This document shows positions 47,335 through 56,709 of a stretch of DNA of 64,000 nt, piece by piece. This DNA comes from Pseudomonas bananamidigenes (lineage in GTDB: Bacteria > Pseudomonadota > Gammaproteobacteria > Pseudomonadales > Pseudomonadaceae). The stretch's first letter is position 1. The number at the start of each line of letters is the position of its first letter. The DNA is taken from positions 62,001-126,000 of the forward strand of contig NZ_LRUN01000014.1 of assembly GCF_001679645.1 (NCBI RefSeq). Direction: 5' to 3'. Both the position numbers and the translations under genes were made by a program. Below the pieces are notes generated by a model that searched no databases, had not been told where the DNA came from, and saw only the letters and a program-made list of their open reading frames with translations.

Positions 47335-48210
47335 TTACGGCTGCGACTGCGGCTGGGCCGCGGCCGGATCAAGCGGCTGATAAGGTTGCAGAACGGTGTC
47401 GCGCTGCTCGCCCAGGACCCAGGCGAAGCCCGAATACATCATCACCAGGCAGACGAAGGTGAACAGCACCACCATCCACGCCGGCACGATGCGCACCAGG
47501 TTGCGGCGCTGATCGTTGAGGCCTTCCCACTGCGGCGACAATTCACGCGGCACGTCGCCCCGCAACTGGCGGATCTGCCGGTACAAGGCATCGCGGATGC
47601 CTTCGAGCTCCAGCATGCCGCGGGCCTGCACGCGGTACTTGCCCTCGAAACCGAGGGACAGGCACAGGTACATCAGCTCCAGCATCGGCAGGTGCTTGAC
47701 CGGGTTTTTCGACAGCCGATCGAGCAGCTGGAAGAACTTCTCGCCACCGAAGGTTTCGTTGTGGAAGCTGCTGAGCAGGCTCATCTGCGACCACTCGCTC
47801 TCGTTGCCCCACGGCGTGGTGACGACGGCTTCATCGACCACGGTGCAGAGCACGTAACGGGCGGCCATCACCTGGCTGCTTTCGGCGCCGTTGTGCAGGG
47901 CGCGCACTTCGAACAGCTTGAGCCCGGCGGTCAGGCGCTCGTTGAGCGCGTAGAGATCCTCACGGGTTTCGCTGTGCTTGAGGCGCACTACTTCCGAGAG
48001 CAGTTCGGAAGACGCCGCCACCAGCGAATTGAGGCTGATGTTGAAGGCTTCCGCCGGGCGCAGGCGCGCGGCGTAGATCATCCGTTCTTCCAGTTGTTCG
48101 AAGCGCGGCGGCGCGGCGAAGTCGGTCAGCGGACTCGACGCCGGGCCATGGCCCTGACGGTCGAGCAGGACGGTTTTGTCGTCCTGGTTGTGTTCCATGT
48201 CCTTGATCAT
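47335..48210 (-). CDS. tssL: T6SS inner-membrane protein TssL (DotU)
   Basis: This 291-residue protein has a cytoplasmic hook-like domain ('AAPPRFEQLEERMIYAARLRPAEAFN', split) and a single C-terminal transmembrane helix ('VPAWMVVLFTFVCLVMMYSGF'). There is no C-terminal OmpA-like peptidoglycan-binding domain, so anchoring to the wall must come from elsewhere. It partners TssM and TssK. The start is 5 bases after the tssK stop. Confidence 0.96.
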   Translation of the reverse strand: MIKDMEHNQDDKTVLLDRQGHGPASSPLTDFAAPPRFEQLEERMIYAARLRPAEAFNISLNSLVAASSELLSEVVRLKHSETREDLYALNERLTAGLKLFEVRALHNGAESSQVMAARYVLCTVVDEAVVTTPWGNESEWSQMSLLSSFHNETFGGEKFFQLLDRLSKNPVKHLPMLELMYLCLSLGFEGKYRVQARGMLELEGIRDALYRQIRQLRGDVPRELSPQWEGLNDQRRNLVRIVPAWMVVLFTFVCLVMMYSGFAWVLGEQRDTVLQPYQPLDPAAAQPQSQP

Positions 48211-48215
48211 GTCGG

Positions 48216-49547
48216 TCAGTTCCTGATGGCCCAGAATTTCAGTTCAAGCTCGGCGAATTCGCCGGACACGTGGAACGCGAAGCCGCCGGAGCGCTCGAGT
48301 TGCGCCAGGTCTTCGGAACTGAGTTCGAGGATGAAATAGGTTTTGTTGGAGTGGAACGCGATCTGCCGCGGGGCCACCGGCAACGGTTTGACCTTGATCC
48401 CCGGCAGGTGCAGGTTGACCAGTTGGCGGATGCGTTCCACCGGGCCGACCTTGAGGTGCGCAGGCAAGCGATTGCGCAATTCTTCGGAGTCGCAGTTGGC
48501 ACTGGCTGCCAGCACGAACGAGGCCGAGCCCAGCAGTTTGTGGTCGTGCAGCGGCGACACGATGATCCCGTACTGACGCGCCTGCAGGATCAGTTCGATG
48601 GCGTGCTGTTCCAGCACCATCGACAGCACCTGACGGATCGACTCCATCAGTTTGCGGAAACTCGCACCCTGGTCGGCGTGGGAGTAGCGGCTGTCCAGAC
48701 GCGGGCGTTTGCTGTCGCTGGAGAAGGTCGCCAGATCGCCGAGCATGGTCAGCAGCGTGCGGTACAACTCTTCCGGGTGAACCTGCTCCAGGCCCAGGTA
48801 ATGGCGCAGCAGCAGTTCGGTGCGGTTGATCAGTTGCAGCATCATGAAATCGCCGATTTCCGCGCCGCCGACCTTGCCGTTGGAACGAATGCGTTCGGCA
48901 ATGGTGTCGCCCCGGTGACCGAGCATGCTGATCACTTCCTTCAGGCACGACAGCAGGTAGCTGGAGGCGTGAGCCTGAATGTAGGTCGGCACGAAGTCCG
49001 GGTCGAGGCTGATCACGCCGTCCGGCGTGGTGTCGAGCACGTCGCAGATCTTCAGCTTCACGTAGGCCTGATCGCTCTGCTGCTCGCCGAGCAACAGCTT
49101 GAAGTCCGGCCTACCGCAACTGACCTGACTGGCGGAATCGTCGCCGGCGTTGGAGTCGGCCACTTCGGCGTCATACGCGGTGTAGCGTGCGAGCACGTCC
49201 GACTGCTCCGGGCGACGGGCCTCGATGTGGTTACCGGTGACCAGCGGCAGCGCCAGATAAACCGGCATGTTGCCGGTGTTCGGCGGAATGTCCAGGGCCA
49301 GGGGTTCGGTGTTGCCGCCGAGTTCGAACAGGCTGCCGTCCGGCAGGATCCCCGAGGCTTCACTGATCACCAGTTTGCCCATGTTGAGGAACTGCAAGTC
49401 GATTTGCAGGTTGAGAAAACCCCAGGTGTAGCCGCCCAGCAACTGGGTGCGGGTCTTCATCTGATGGTCGTAGTAGCGGTCGTTGTGCTGGAAGTGCTGC
49501 GGACGCAGCAACATGCCTTCCTGCCAGATGACTTTATGGGTATTCAT
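48216..49547 (-). CDS. tssK: T6SS baseplate-membrane complex connector TssK
   Basis: This 443-residue protein begins MNTHKVIWQEGMLLRPQHFQ, the TssK hallmark. The middle part shows 'LINRTELLLRHYLG' and the C-terminal domain contacts the TssL-TssM complex. TssK trimers bind the TssF-TssG wedge. The gene sits 2 bases downstream of tssJ. Confidence 0.97.
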   Translation of the reverse strand: MNTHKVIWQEGMLLRPQHFQHNDRYYDHQMKTRTQLLGGYTWGFLNLQIDLQFLNMGKLVISEASGILPDGSLFELGGNTEPLALDIPPNTGNMPVYLALPLVTGNHIEARRPEQSDVLARYTAYDAEVADSNAGDDSASQVSCGRPDFKLLLGEQQSDQAYVKLKICDVLDTTPDGVISLDPDFVPTYIQAHASSYLLSCLKEVISMLGHRGDTIAERIRSNGKVGGAEIGDFMMLQLINRTELLLRHYLGLEQVHPEELYRTLLTMLGDLATFSSDSKRPRLDSRYSHADQGASFRKLMESIRQVLSMVLEQHAIELILQARQYGIIVSPLHDHKLLGSASFVLAASANCDSEELRNRLPAHLKVGPVERIRQLVNLHLPGIKVKPLPVAPRQIAFHSNKTYFILELSSEDLAQLERSGGFAFHVSGEFAELELKFWAIRN

Positions 49548-49549
49548 GA

Positions 49550-50059
49550 TCAGTCATCCGCCTTGGCGAGCACTTCATTGGTTTTGCGGATACCGGCCTG
49601 GTCCAGGGTCAGATCGGCCTCGGTGACTTCCAGCGGGGTGACCGGGAAGGTGTGACGCCATTTGGTTTCCGGCAGGTCGCGGTAAGCGGCGAGGATGCCG
49701 ATGTAACGGCTGCCCTCCTCCACGCTAAGTTTGAGTTCCACGGTTTCACCCGGGCGCAGTTCGAGTTCTTCGCTGGCCACCAGATCCGGGTTGAGAGATT
49801 CCTTGGCGCGCTCGTAGAGGCTGAAAAAATCGGCGTTTTCGAAGGTCACCGGGTGCTTGAGCTCGAACAGCCGCACCACGATCGGCGACGGACGACCGTT
49901 GAGGTCCGGATTCAGCTGATCGCTGCCGGTCAGTTTCAGGTTGATCTTGGTCACTTTCGAATACGGCGACAGCGACGAGCAACCGGCGAGCAGCACCATC
50001 AGGGTGAGCGCGGTCAGCGTCTTGAAAAAAGCGGTCGAGCGGCGAGACATGCGCATCAT
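49550..50059 (-). CDS. tssJ: T6SS outer-membrane lipoprotein TssJ
   Basis: This 169-residue precursor has lipobox LAGC ('MVLLAGCSSLSPYSK'). The mature transthyretin-like domain shows 'LNPDLNGRPSPIVVRLFELK', the TssJ signature, and 'LRPGETVELKLSVEEGSRYIGILAAYRD'. It anchors TssM to the outer membrane. The first ATG overlaps the fha stop by 4 bases; in-frame ATGs at 50056 and 50050 are alternative starts. Confidence 0.96.
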   Translation of the reverse strand: MMRMSRRSTAFFKTLTALTLMVLLAGCSSLSPYSKVTKINLKLTGSDQLNPDLNGRPSPIVVRLFELKHPVTFENADFFSLYERAKESLNPDLVASEELELRPGETVELKLSVEEGSRYIGILAAYRDLPETKWRHTFPVTPLEVTEADLTLDQAGIRKTNEVLAKADD

Positions 50060-51249
50060 CCTTGGTGGTCGGTGTGAAGGGTGGAGATCAGGCGGATCTG
50101 TTCTTCGTAGGCCTGGGCGAAGTCACGGGCCAGCAGACGCTCGCTCCAGTCATCGTCCTGACGCAGCGCCTGGTGGTAACGGTTGAACGCTCTCCAGCGA
50201 CCGCCGGCGGTGGCGAGCAACGGCGTGTTGTCGCGTTCGAAACGCAGGGTCAGCTGCTCCGGCGAGAAGTGCTCCAGCGTGCCGCGCACCGCCGCCCGGC
50301 TGGCGGTCAGCAGCGCCACCTGATGCGCCTGCAAGTCGCGGAATGCCCGGGAGATCGCCTGCTCGGCCGGCAAGTGCCCCGGCTTGTGCGGCTGCAACAG
50401 GATGTCCAGCGCCTCGCTCGGGTCGACAGCGAATTTCAGCGGGTTCTTGTTGGTGCCCTGCACGGTGGTCTGGGCCAGACGCAGTTCGTTCTTCAACTCC
50501 GAACGGGTGCGCAGGCTCTGTTGCAGACCGCCGATGCTCTGGCGCAGCAGACGTGCCGCGTTCAGCGCCAGCGCTTCACGTTCGTCGTGGCTGAGGTTCT
50601 TCACGTTCACGCCGAGTGCCGCGCCGAACTTGTCCCAGAAGGTTTCGCTCTGACGCTCGACGGCTTTCGGTGCCGGAGCCGGTTCAGGCTTGGGCTCGAC
50701 GATCAGCTCCGGCACCATCAGGCTTTCCATGTCGATACGTGCATAGTCGGCGCGCTGACGGGAGTCTTGCGGGTCGGTGACCGGCGCGAGCATCTCTTCG
50801 AATTCCGAGTACACGCGCTCCTGCTGCTCCAGCGATTTCAGCGGATCGAGATCGAGGAAGGCATCGTCCGGGATGATGCTGCCGGCGGCGCGGGGCAGGC
50901 CCACTTCACCGTCGAAGGTCGCCGGATCGCGCACCAGTCGCGCACGAATCTCGAAGTCGCCCAGCACGTAAGTGCTGCCATGCTCGATGCGTACCGGTTC
51001 GCCCTTGTGCAGGCGCGCGCCGCTGTCGCCATCCTGGACGCCGTTGCTGCTGGTGTCGGTCAGGTAGAACGTGCCCTCGCGATAGCTGACGATCGCGTGG
51101 TGGTTGGACAGGTGACGCTTGCGGTCAGGGATGATCCAGTCGCAGTCCTCGCCGCGCCCGATCACGCCGCCGGCCTGCTTGAAGGTCCGCTGGCACAGTT
51201 CGGTGGGCACGAACTGCTTGGTGTTCAGCATTTCGAAAACCAGTTCCAT
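50056..51249 (-). CDS. fha2: T6SS FHA domain protein (TagH/Fha2)
   Basis: This 397-residue protein has an N-terminal forkhead-associated domain (about 20-100; 'GRGEDCDWIIPDRKRHLSNHHA' and 'TDTSSNGV', the phosphothreonine-reading loops). A long C-terminal helical domain ('EQLTLRFER', 'LLARDFAQAYEEQIRLIS') is typical of TagH/ImpI. It is the expected substrate of the Stk1 kinase and Stp1 phosphatase encoded downstream and regulates assembly post-translationally. Confidence 0.94.
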   Translation of the reverse strand: MELVFEMLNTKQFVPTELCQRTFKQAGGVIGRGEDCDWIIPDRKRHLSNHHAIVSYREGTFYLTDTSSNGVQDGDSGARLHKGEPVRIEHGSTYVLGDFEIRARLVRDPATFDGEVGLPRAAGSIIPDDAFLDLDPLKSLEQQERVYSEFEEMLAPVTDPQDSRQRADYARIDMESLMVPELIVEPKPEPAPAPKAVERQSETFWDKFGAALGVNVKNLSHDEREALALNAARLLRQSIGGLQQSLRTRSELKNELRLAQTTVQGTNKNPLKFAVDPSEALDILLQPHKPGHLPAEQAISRAFRDLQAHQVALLTASRAAVRGTLEHFSPEQLTLRFERDNTPLLATAGGRWRAFNRYHQALRQDDDWSERLLARDFAQAYEEQIRLISTLHTDHQG

Positions 51250-51267
51250 GTTTGATGCTCCTTGCGG

Positions 51268-51408
51268 TCACTTGCCGCGATTGGCCGCCTGCGGATCACC
51301 CAATGGGCGGTAATCGTTATCGTTGAATTTGTAATTGCCGCTGCAACCGCCGAGGCCGCACAGAACGACGACGGTCAGCAGGACAGCGTGCCAGTGACGA
51401 ACAGACAT
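51268..51408 (-). CDS. Small T6SS-locus lipoprotein (46 residues)
   Basis: This very short gene encodes a lipoprotein with lipobox LGGC ('MSVRHWHAVLLTVVVLCGLGGCSG'; lipidated Cys22), leaving a mature peptide of only about 25 residues ending 'YRPLGDPQAANRGK'. It sits between the sigma-54 activator and fha, where P. aeruginosa HSI-II carries a small unassigned gene. Its role is unknown; the conserved place suggests a T6SS accessory. ATG 51408 is used rather than in-frame upstream codons because it begins the signal peptide. Confidence 0.75.
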   Translation of the reverse strand: MSVRHWHAVLLTVVVLCGLGGCSGNYKFNDNDYRPLGDPQAANRGK

Positions 51409-51501
51409 CAGAGAGTCTCCAGGTGTAGACAAAGCACAAAGCGCCGACCCTTCCGGGCGGCGCTGAAACAAGCGGACGAGGTGAAGCCGACGGACTTTTG
51501 C

Positions 51502-53022
51502 CTACCCATCGAAGTCACCCAGATTGATGTTCAAGCGGCCCAGCCGATACAGCAGCGTGCGCCGGGGCAGACCCAGTTCGCGGGCCGCCAGGGTCTGGTT
51601 GCCGTCGTTCTTGCGCAGGCAATCGAGCAGCAATGTGCGCTCGACCCGCTCCAGACGTTCACGCAGGTTCAGGCTGCTGTCGTCCTCCGGCACCGGCTCC
51701 ATGCGCAGGGAAAAATGCTCGGCCAGCAGCTCGCCGCCTTCGCACAGCAACACCGCACGCTCGACCAGCGCCTTGAGTTCACGAACGTTGCCGGGGAAGG
51801 TGTAACCGGACAGGTGCTCCAGCGCCGAGTCCGACCAGCGCACCGGATCCCGTTGCAAATACGCGCAGGCCTTTTCGGCGAAATGTTTCGCCAGATCGAG
51901 GATGTCGCCTTCACGCTGGCGCAGGGCCGGCAAGGTAATCGGGAATTGCGCGAGGCGGTAATACAGGTCTTCGCGGAATTTGCCTTCGCTGACCAGCACC
52001 GCCAGATCGCGGTGGGTGGCGGCAATGATGCGCACGTCGATCTTGTGGGTGTCGTTGGAGCCCAGCGGACGGATCTCGCCTTCCTGCAAGACGCGCAGGA
52101 GCTTCGATTGCAACGACAACGGCATGTCACCGATTTCGTCGAGCAGCAGCGTGCCGCCGTTAGCCGCATCGAACAGCCCGGCGCGGTCGCGGTCGGCGCC
52201 GGTGAACGCCCCCTTGCGATAGCCGAACAGCTCGCTTTCCAGCAGGTTTTCCGGGAACGCCGCGCAGTTCTGCACGATGAACGCCTGGGACCGACGCGGC
52301 CCGCAATCATGGATCGCCCGGGCTACCACTTCCTTGCCGGTGCCGGTCTCGCCACGCAACAGCACGGTGTAAGGACTGTGCAGGACCTTGCTGATCAGCG
52401 AGTAGGTCTGGCGCATGGCCGCGCTTTTACCGATCAGGCCGTAGCCGCTGATGCTCGGCACGCTGCGGACCGCCGGCGCCACGGCGTCCGCCGGTTGGCG
52501 CAGGCGCTGCAGCAAATGCAACTGGCCGAGCACGAACGAGCCGAGCTGACCGAGGGAGTCGGCGAAGCCTTGCAGGTCACTGTGACGACGGCTGGCGCAC
52601 AGCAACAGACCCTCGACGGCCTTCTGCTGATTGACCAGCGGCACGCACAACAGCGACTGCCACGGCATGGCCGAGGCCGGCAGGAAGCTGGTTTCGTGCA
52701 GGCTGCCGCCCAGATCGTCGAGGCACACCACGCGGTTCTGACACAGGGCGAATTGCAGCAACTGCTCGCCGTTGTAATCCGCCGGCAGGCTCGCCGCGCC
52801 ACGGGGCTGCAACAAGCCGTCGAGGCACTCGGCGTTCATCCCCAGGCAGGTGTGGGTGGCATCGAGCAGGTACAGCTGCGTCAGCTCGCAACCGCTCAAC
52901 CCGGCCACGCCGCGCACGAAATCACCCAGCAGCGCAGCACCGTCCGCCGCCCGCGACAGGCTGGCGAACTGCGCCAGCAAGGCTTCGGCATAGACCAATG
53001 GCTGTGGCACTTGAGTGAACAT
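51502..53022 (-). CDS. sfa2: Sigma-54-dependent transcriptional activator of the T6SS locus (Sfa2-like)
   Basis: This 506-residue bacterial enhancer-binding protein has an N-terminal GAF-like sensor (about 1-165, no receiver domain). The AAA+ domain shows Walker A 'RGETGTGKEVVARAIH', the sigma-54 contact loop 'GAFTGAD' and 'LLLDEIGDMPLSLQ'. A Fis-type HTH lies at the C-terminus ('NQTLAARELGLPRRTLLYRLG'). It should activate RpoN-dependent promoters of T6SS or hcp/vgrG genes. ATG 53022 has a GAGGTGA site; a GTG three codons earlier is too close to it. A sensor ligand is unknown. Confidence 0.94.
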   Translation of the reverse strand: MFTQVPQPLVYAEALLAQFASLSRAADGAALLGDFVRGVAGLSGCELTQLYLLDATHTCLGMNAECLDGLLQPRGAASLPADYNGEQLLQFALCQNRVVCLDDLGGSLHETSFLPASAMPWQSLLCVPLVNQQKAVEGLLLCASRRHSDLQGFADSLGQLGSFVLGQLHLLQRLRQPADAVAPAVRSVPSISGYGLIGKSAAMRQTYSLISKVLHSPYTVLLRGETGTGKEVVARAIHDCGPRRSQAFIVQNCAAFPENLLESELFGYRKGAFTGADRDRAGLFDAANGGTLLLDEIGDMPLSLQSKLLRVLQEGEIRPLGSNDTHKIDVRIIAATHRDLAVLVSEGKFREDLYYRLAQFPITLPALRQREGDILDLAKHFAEKACAYLQRDPVRWSDSALEHLSGYTFPGNVRELKALVERAVLLCEGGELLAEHFSLRMEPVPEDDSSLNLRERLERVERTLLLDCLRKNDGNQTLAARELGLPRRTLLYRLGRLNINLGDFDG

Positions 53023-53032
53023 CACACTCACC

Positions 53033-55690
53033 TCAGGCGAACTCGCAGGTCACGCCGGCTTCGCCATTGAGCGTCGCATGCACGCGCTTGAGGCTTTCAC
53101 CGGTGGCCATGGCGTCGAGCAAGCGGTCAGCCACCAGCGGCAGCACGTGCTGATCGAGCAGGTGGTCGATCAGACGCGCACCGCTTTCGCTTTGGGTGCA
53201 ACGCTCGGACAGATGATCGACGAGGTTCTGGCACCAGGTGAAATCCAGCTGACGGCGGTTCAGCCGCTCGCCCAGACGACCGAGCTTGATCTCGATCAGC
53301 TCGCGCAATACCGGGCCGCCGACCGGGTAGTACGGCACCACTTTCATCCGCGCCAGCAGCGCCGGCTTGAAGTGTTTGCTGAGCACCGGGCGAATGGTTT
53401 CTTCCAGCACTTCGGCGGTCGGACGCTCGCCGTTTTCGCAAAGGTCGCTGATCTTGTCGCTGCCCAGGTTCGAGGTCATCAGGATCAGCGTGTTGCGGAA
53501 GTCGATCTCGCGACCTTCGCCGTCGTTGGCCACGCCCTTGTCGAAGATCTGGTAGAACAGGTTGAGCACGTCCGGGTCGGCCTTCTCGACCTCATCGAGC
53601 AGCACCACCGAATACGGCTTCTGGCGCACCGCTTCGGTGAGCATGCCGCCCTCGCCGTAACCGACGTAGCCTGGCGGTGCACCGATCAGCCGGGAAACGG
53701 TGTGTTTCTCCTGAAACTCGGACATGTTGATGGTGGTGATGAAACGGTCACCGCCGTACAGCAGATCGGCAAGGGCCAGTGCGGTTTCGGTCTTGCCGAC
53801 GCCGCTCGGGCCCACCAGCAGGAACACGCCGACCGGTGCATCAGGTTTGTTCAAACCGGCGGCGGTGGCGCGCATCGAACGATCCAGCGCGTGCACGGCC
53901 TGCTCCTGACCCCGGATGCGGGCACGCAGGTCGGTGGCGAAACTCGCGACCTTGGCGTTGTGCTCACGGGCCAGTTGTGCCAGCGGCACGCCGGTCCAGG
54001 CGCTGATCACTTCGGCCACCAGACGCGGGCAGACTTCGAAGCTGACCAGTCGCTCCTTGATCTGGGCGGCGGTCAGGGCGCTGTGGGTTTCGTTGAGTTG
54101 CGCTTCCAGCTCCTCGACGCTTTGGCCTGCTTTAACCTCGGCAGCGACGGTTTCGATCACCGTGCCTTCGGCGTCTTCTTTAACAGTCACCACCGGCTCG
54201 ACCACCGCCGCTTCGCGGGCCTTGGCCAGTTGCTGGCGCAGCTCCAGCAGACGCTCGGCCAATTGCTTCTGCTCGGTCCACAGGGTTTCCAGTGCAACCT
54301 TTTCGGCCTCGGCTTCGTCCAGCCGCGCTTCCAGTGCCTCCAGCGCCTCGAGGTCGATCGGCAGACCGGCTTCGGCATCGCGGCGCAGGGCCTGACGCTG
54401 ACGGCCACCTTCGGCCAGTTCACCTCGCAGGCGCTCCAGGCTTTCCGGGGCGGCGGCGAGGCTGATGCGCACGCGGGCGCACGCGGTGTCGAGCACGTCG
54501 ACGGCCTTGTCCGGCAGTTGCCGACCGGCCAGGTAACGGGCGGACAGTTCCGCCGCCGACACCACCGCGTCATCGCGCAGGTAGATGCCGTGGCTCTTTT
54601 CATAGACCTGCGCCAGGCCACGCAGGATGGTCACGGCTTCGCTCACGGTCGGTTCGTGCAGTTGAACCGGCTGGAAGCGACGGGCCAGTGCCGGGTCTTT
54701 CTCGAAGTATTTCTTGTACTCGGCCCAGGTGGTGGCGGCGATGGTGCGCAGCTCGCCGCGAGCCAGTGCCGGTTTCAGCAGGTTGGCCGCATCGGAACCG
54801 CCGGCATTGCCGCCCGCGCCGATCAGGGTGTGGGCTTCGTCGATGAACAGGATGATCGGTTTCGGCGAGGCCTTGACCTCGTCGATCACGCCTTTCAGAC
54901 GTCGTTCGAATTCACCCTTGACGCTGGCGCCGGCCTGCAACAGGCCCATGTCCAGCGCCAGCAGCTCGACGCCCTTGAGCACTTGCGGTACTTCACCGGC
55001 AGCGATGCGCGAGGCCAGGCCTTCGACGATGGCGGTCTTGCCCACGCCAGCCTCACCGACCACGATCGGGTTGTTCTTGCGACGACGGGCGAGGATGTCG
55101 ACCATCTGGCGGATAGCGCCATCGCGGCACAGCACCGGGTCGAGCTTGCCGTCGCGGGCCTGTTGGGTCAGGTTGTGGGTGAAGCGCTCCAGCAGCGATT
55201 CACCCGGGGCCACCGGTTTGCCGCTCGCCGCTGCCTGAGGCTGTTGCGACAGGGCAAACTCTTTCAGGCGCTCGATGTTCAGTCTGGCGAGCAACGGCTG
55301 ATAGCGGCTGCCGGCATAGCGCATCGGGTTGCGCAGCAGCGCGAGGATCAGGGCCGCGTCTTCAACCGAGGTCTGGCCCAGTTCAAGGTTGGCCACCAGC
55401 AACGCATCCTGCAGCCACTGCACCAGTTCCGGAGCGAACACCGGGTTGCGCGAAGCGCTGTGTTCGACTCGCGTCTGCAGTGCGGCGCTCAGCTCGCCGG
55501 CATCAACGTCGGCATCCTGCAACGCACGGGAGAGCAGACCGTTCGGACGCTCCAGCAGGCCCAGCAGCAAGTCCTCGACCAGAATCTTGCTGCCGCCACG
55601 GGCGACGCAACGCTCGGCCGAACGCTCAAGATCGCGACGGGTTTCGGCGTCCAGCGCCTGGATGAGTTGTTGCAGGTCTACGTTGATCAT
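53033..55690 (-). CDS. clpV: T6SS sheath-recycling ATPase ClpV (TssH)
   Basis: This 885-residue Hsp100/Clp ATPase has an N-terminal ClpN repeat domain (about 1-150). AAA1 has Walker A 'GEAGVGKTAIVEG', a long coiled middle domain lies at about 390-530, and AAA2 has 'GPSGVGKTETALALAD' and 'LLDEVEKADPDVLN'. It disassembles contracted TssB-TssC sheaths by pulling on TssC. It lies 11 bases after tssG and 10 bases before the activator gene. Confidence 0.97.
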   Translation of the reverse strand: MINVDLQQLIQALDAETRRDLERSAERCVARGGSKILVEDLLLGLLERPNGLLSRALQDADVDAGELSAALQTRVEHSASRNPVFAPELVQWLQDALLVANLELGQTSVEDAALILALLRNPMRYAGSRYQPLLARLNIERLKEFALSQQPQAAASGKPVAPGESLLERFTHNLTQQARDGKLDPVLCRDGAIRQMVDILARRRKNNPIVVGEAGVGKTAIVEGLASRIAAGEVPQVLKGVELLALDMGLLQAGASVKGEFERRLKGVIDEVKASPKPIILFIDEAHTLIGAGGNAGGSDAANLLKPALARGELRTIAATTWAEYKKYFEKDPALARRFQPVQLHEPTVSEAVTILRGLAQVYEKSHGIYLRDDAVVSAAELSARYLAGRQLPDKAVDVLDTACARVRISLAAAPESLERLRGELAEGGRQRQALRRDAEAGLPIDLEALEALEARLDEAEAEKVALETLWTEQKQLAERLLELRQQLAKAREAAVVEPVVTVKEDAEGTVIETVAAEVKAGQSVEELEAQLNETHSALTAAQIKERLVSFEVCPRLVAEVISAWTGVPLAQLAREHNAKVASFATDLRARIRGQEQAVHALDRSMRATAAGLNKPDAPVGVFLLVGPSGVGKTETALALADLLYGGDRFITTINMSEFQEKHTVSRLIGAPPGYVGYGEGGMLTEAVRQKPYSVVLLDEVEKADPDVLNLFYQIFDKGVANDGEGREIDFRNTLILMTSNLGSDKISDLCENGERPTAEVLEETIRPVLSKHFKPALLARMKVVPYYPVGGPVLRELIEIKLGRLGERLNRRQLDFTWCQNLVDHLSERCTQSESGARLIDHLLDQHVLPLVADRLLDAMATGESLKRVHATLNGEAGVTCEFA

Positions 55691-55701
55691 GGCTCACGTC
55701 C

Positions 55702-56709
55702 TTAATGAATTTTGCTGCCCAGGGTCACCACGCCGTCTGCTTTTTCGCAGCCCAGCCAACTGGTCCAGCCCAGGCGACAGTCGTTCTTCTCGCCAATGCG
55801 CAGTTCGCGGATTTCCTCCGGACGCAGCACCAGGCGAATGTCGTAATCGAGCGGGTCACGCAGGGTGAACCGCACCAGCGCGCAGAGCGGCTGGTAACCG
55901 AAACCGATGGGCAGGAATTCGTGGAATCGCTCCCAGTCGAGTTCGGTGATGTGAATGCGGAATTTGCCGCTGCGGTCGCGCACGTGCTCGCCCAGCACCA
56001 GGTCTTCGCCCAGCACGCTGTTGGCGAACCCGAGGCGGTTGCGCTGCTCTTCGAGGATTTCCACGCGGCGCTCGATGCACTGCTCGATGACCAGGTCTTC
56101 GTGCTTGAAGTAGTAACGCAGCACCGCTTCGATCAGCGCCGCCGAGTGCGCCCGCAGACTGAGCAGGCCGAGGTACGGCAGCAGGCGCTTCCAGTTCAGT
56201 TCCTTGGCCTTGCGGATCTCGTCGCCGCCGAGGCCGATCAGCGCGAACAGATGAGAAGAGAACGGGTCTACCGCGCCGCTCTGGAAGCTGGCGCGGTAGC
56301 GATATTTGCGCCAGATCGGCAGCAACAGCCGTTGCAGGCGATGGTGGAACAGGTCGAGGAAGTTGCGCGTCGGGTTGCCGTCCTCGCTGTCGCCCAGGGC
56401 TTGCTCGCCGTAGAACGCCGGCAACGGCGAACCGGAACCGACCAGACCGATCAGGTTGAAACGCAGACGCGCGCGCATCTGCCCGTGTTCCTCGAAAAAC
56501 TCCACGCGGTCGACGTCGCTGCCGGGGAAACCCAGGCTCGGGTTGGCCTGGAATTCCAGCTGGTCGTACAGATCCTCTTCGCTCAGGTACGGGTGCGCCT
56601 CGCGCAGCCGGTCGATCACCAGCAGCACGGCCTGAAACAGCGAGTACTCGCGTATTACCCGGCTCAGCCCGCTTAAAGCAGGGGCTGCAGGCCCATACGT
56701 GGTGTCCAT
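55702..56709 (-). CDS. tssG: T6SS baseplate wedge protein TssG
   Basis: This 335-residue protein has the TssG patterns 'LFQAVLLVIDRLREAHPY', 'RLRFNLIGLVGSGSPLPAFYGE' and 'LDLFHHRLQRLLLPIWRKYRY'. The C-terminal part includes 'LTLRDPLDYDIRLVLR'-like beta strands. It pairs with two TssF copies to form a baseplate wedge. Its start lies 37 bases inside tssF, an overlap normal for this pair and a sign of coupled translation. Confidence 0.96.
   Translation of the reverse strand: MDTTYGPAAPALSGLSRVIREYSLFQAVLLVIDRLREAHPYLSEEDLYDQLEFQANPSLGFPGSDVDRVEFFEEHGQMRARLRFNLIGLVGSGSPLPAFYGEQALGDSEDGNPTRNFLDLFHHRLQRLLLPIWRKYRYRASFQSGAVDPFSSHLFALIGLGGDEIRKAKELNWKRLLPYLGLLSLRAHSAALIEAVLRYYFKHEDLVIEQCIERRVEILEEQRNRLGFANSVLGEDLVLGEHVRDRSGKFRIHITELDWERFHEFLPIGFGYQPLCALVRFTLRDPLDYDIRLVLRPEEIRELRIGEKNDCRLGWTSWLGCEKADGVVTLGSKIH

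Noticed and set aside
44079..47462. 1127-codon plus-strand open frame opposite tssM (and similar ones opposite clpV and vgrG)
   Set aside because: Translations lack any T6SS or other motif and mirror the complement of genuine coding sequence.
56673..56709. Frameshift at the tssF-tssG overlap
   Set aside because: Both proteins are full length with normal termini; a short overlap of these two genes is usual.
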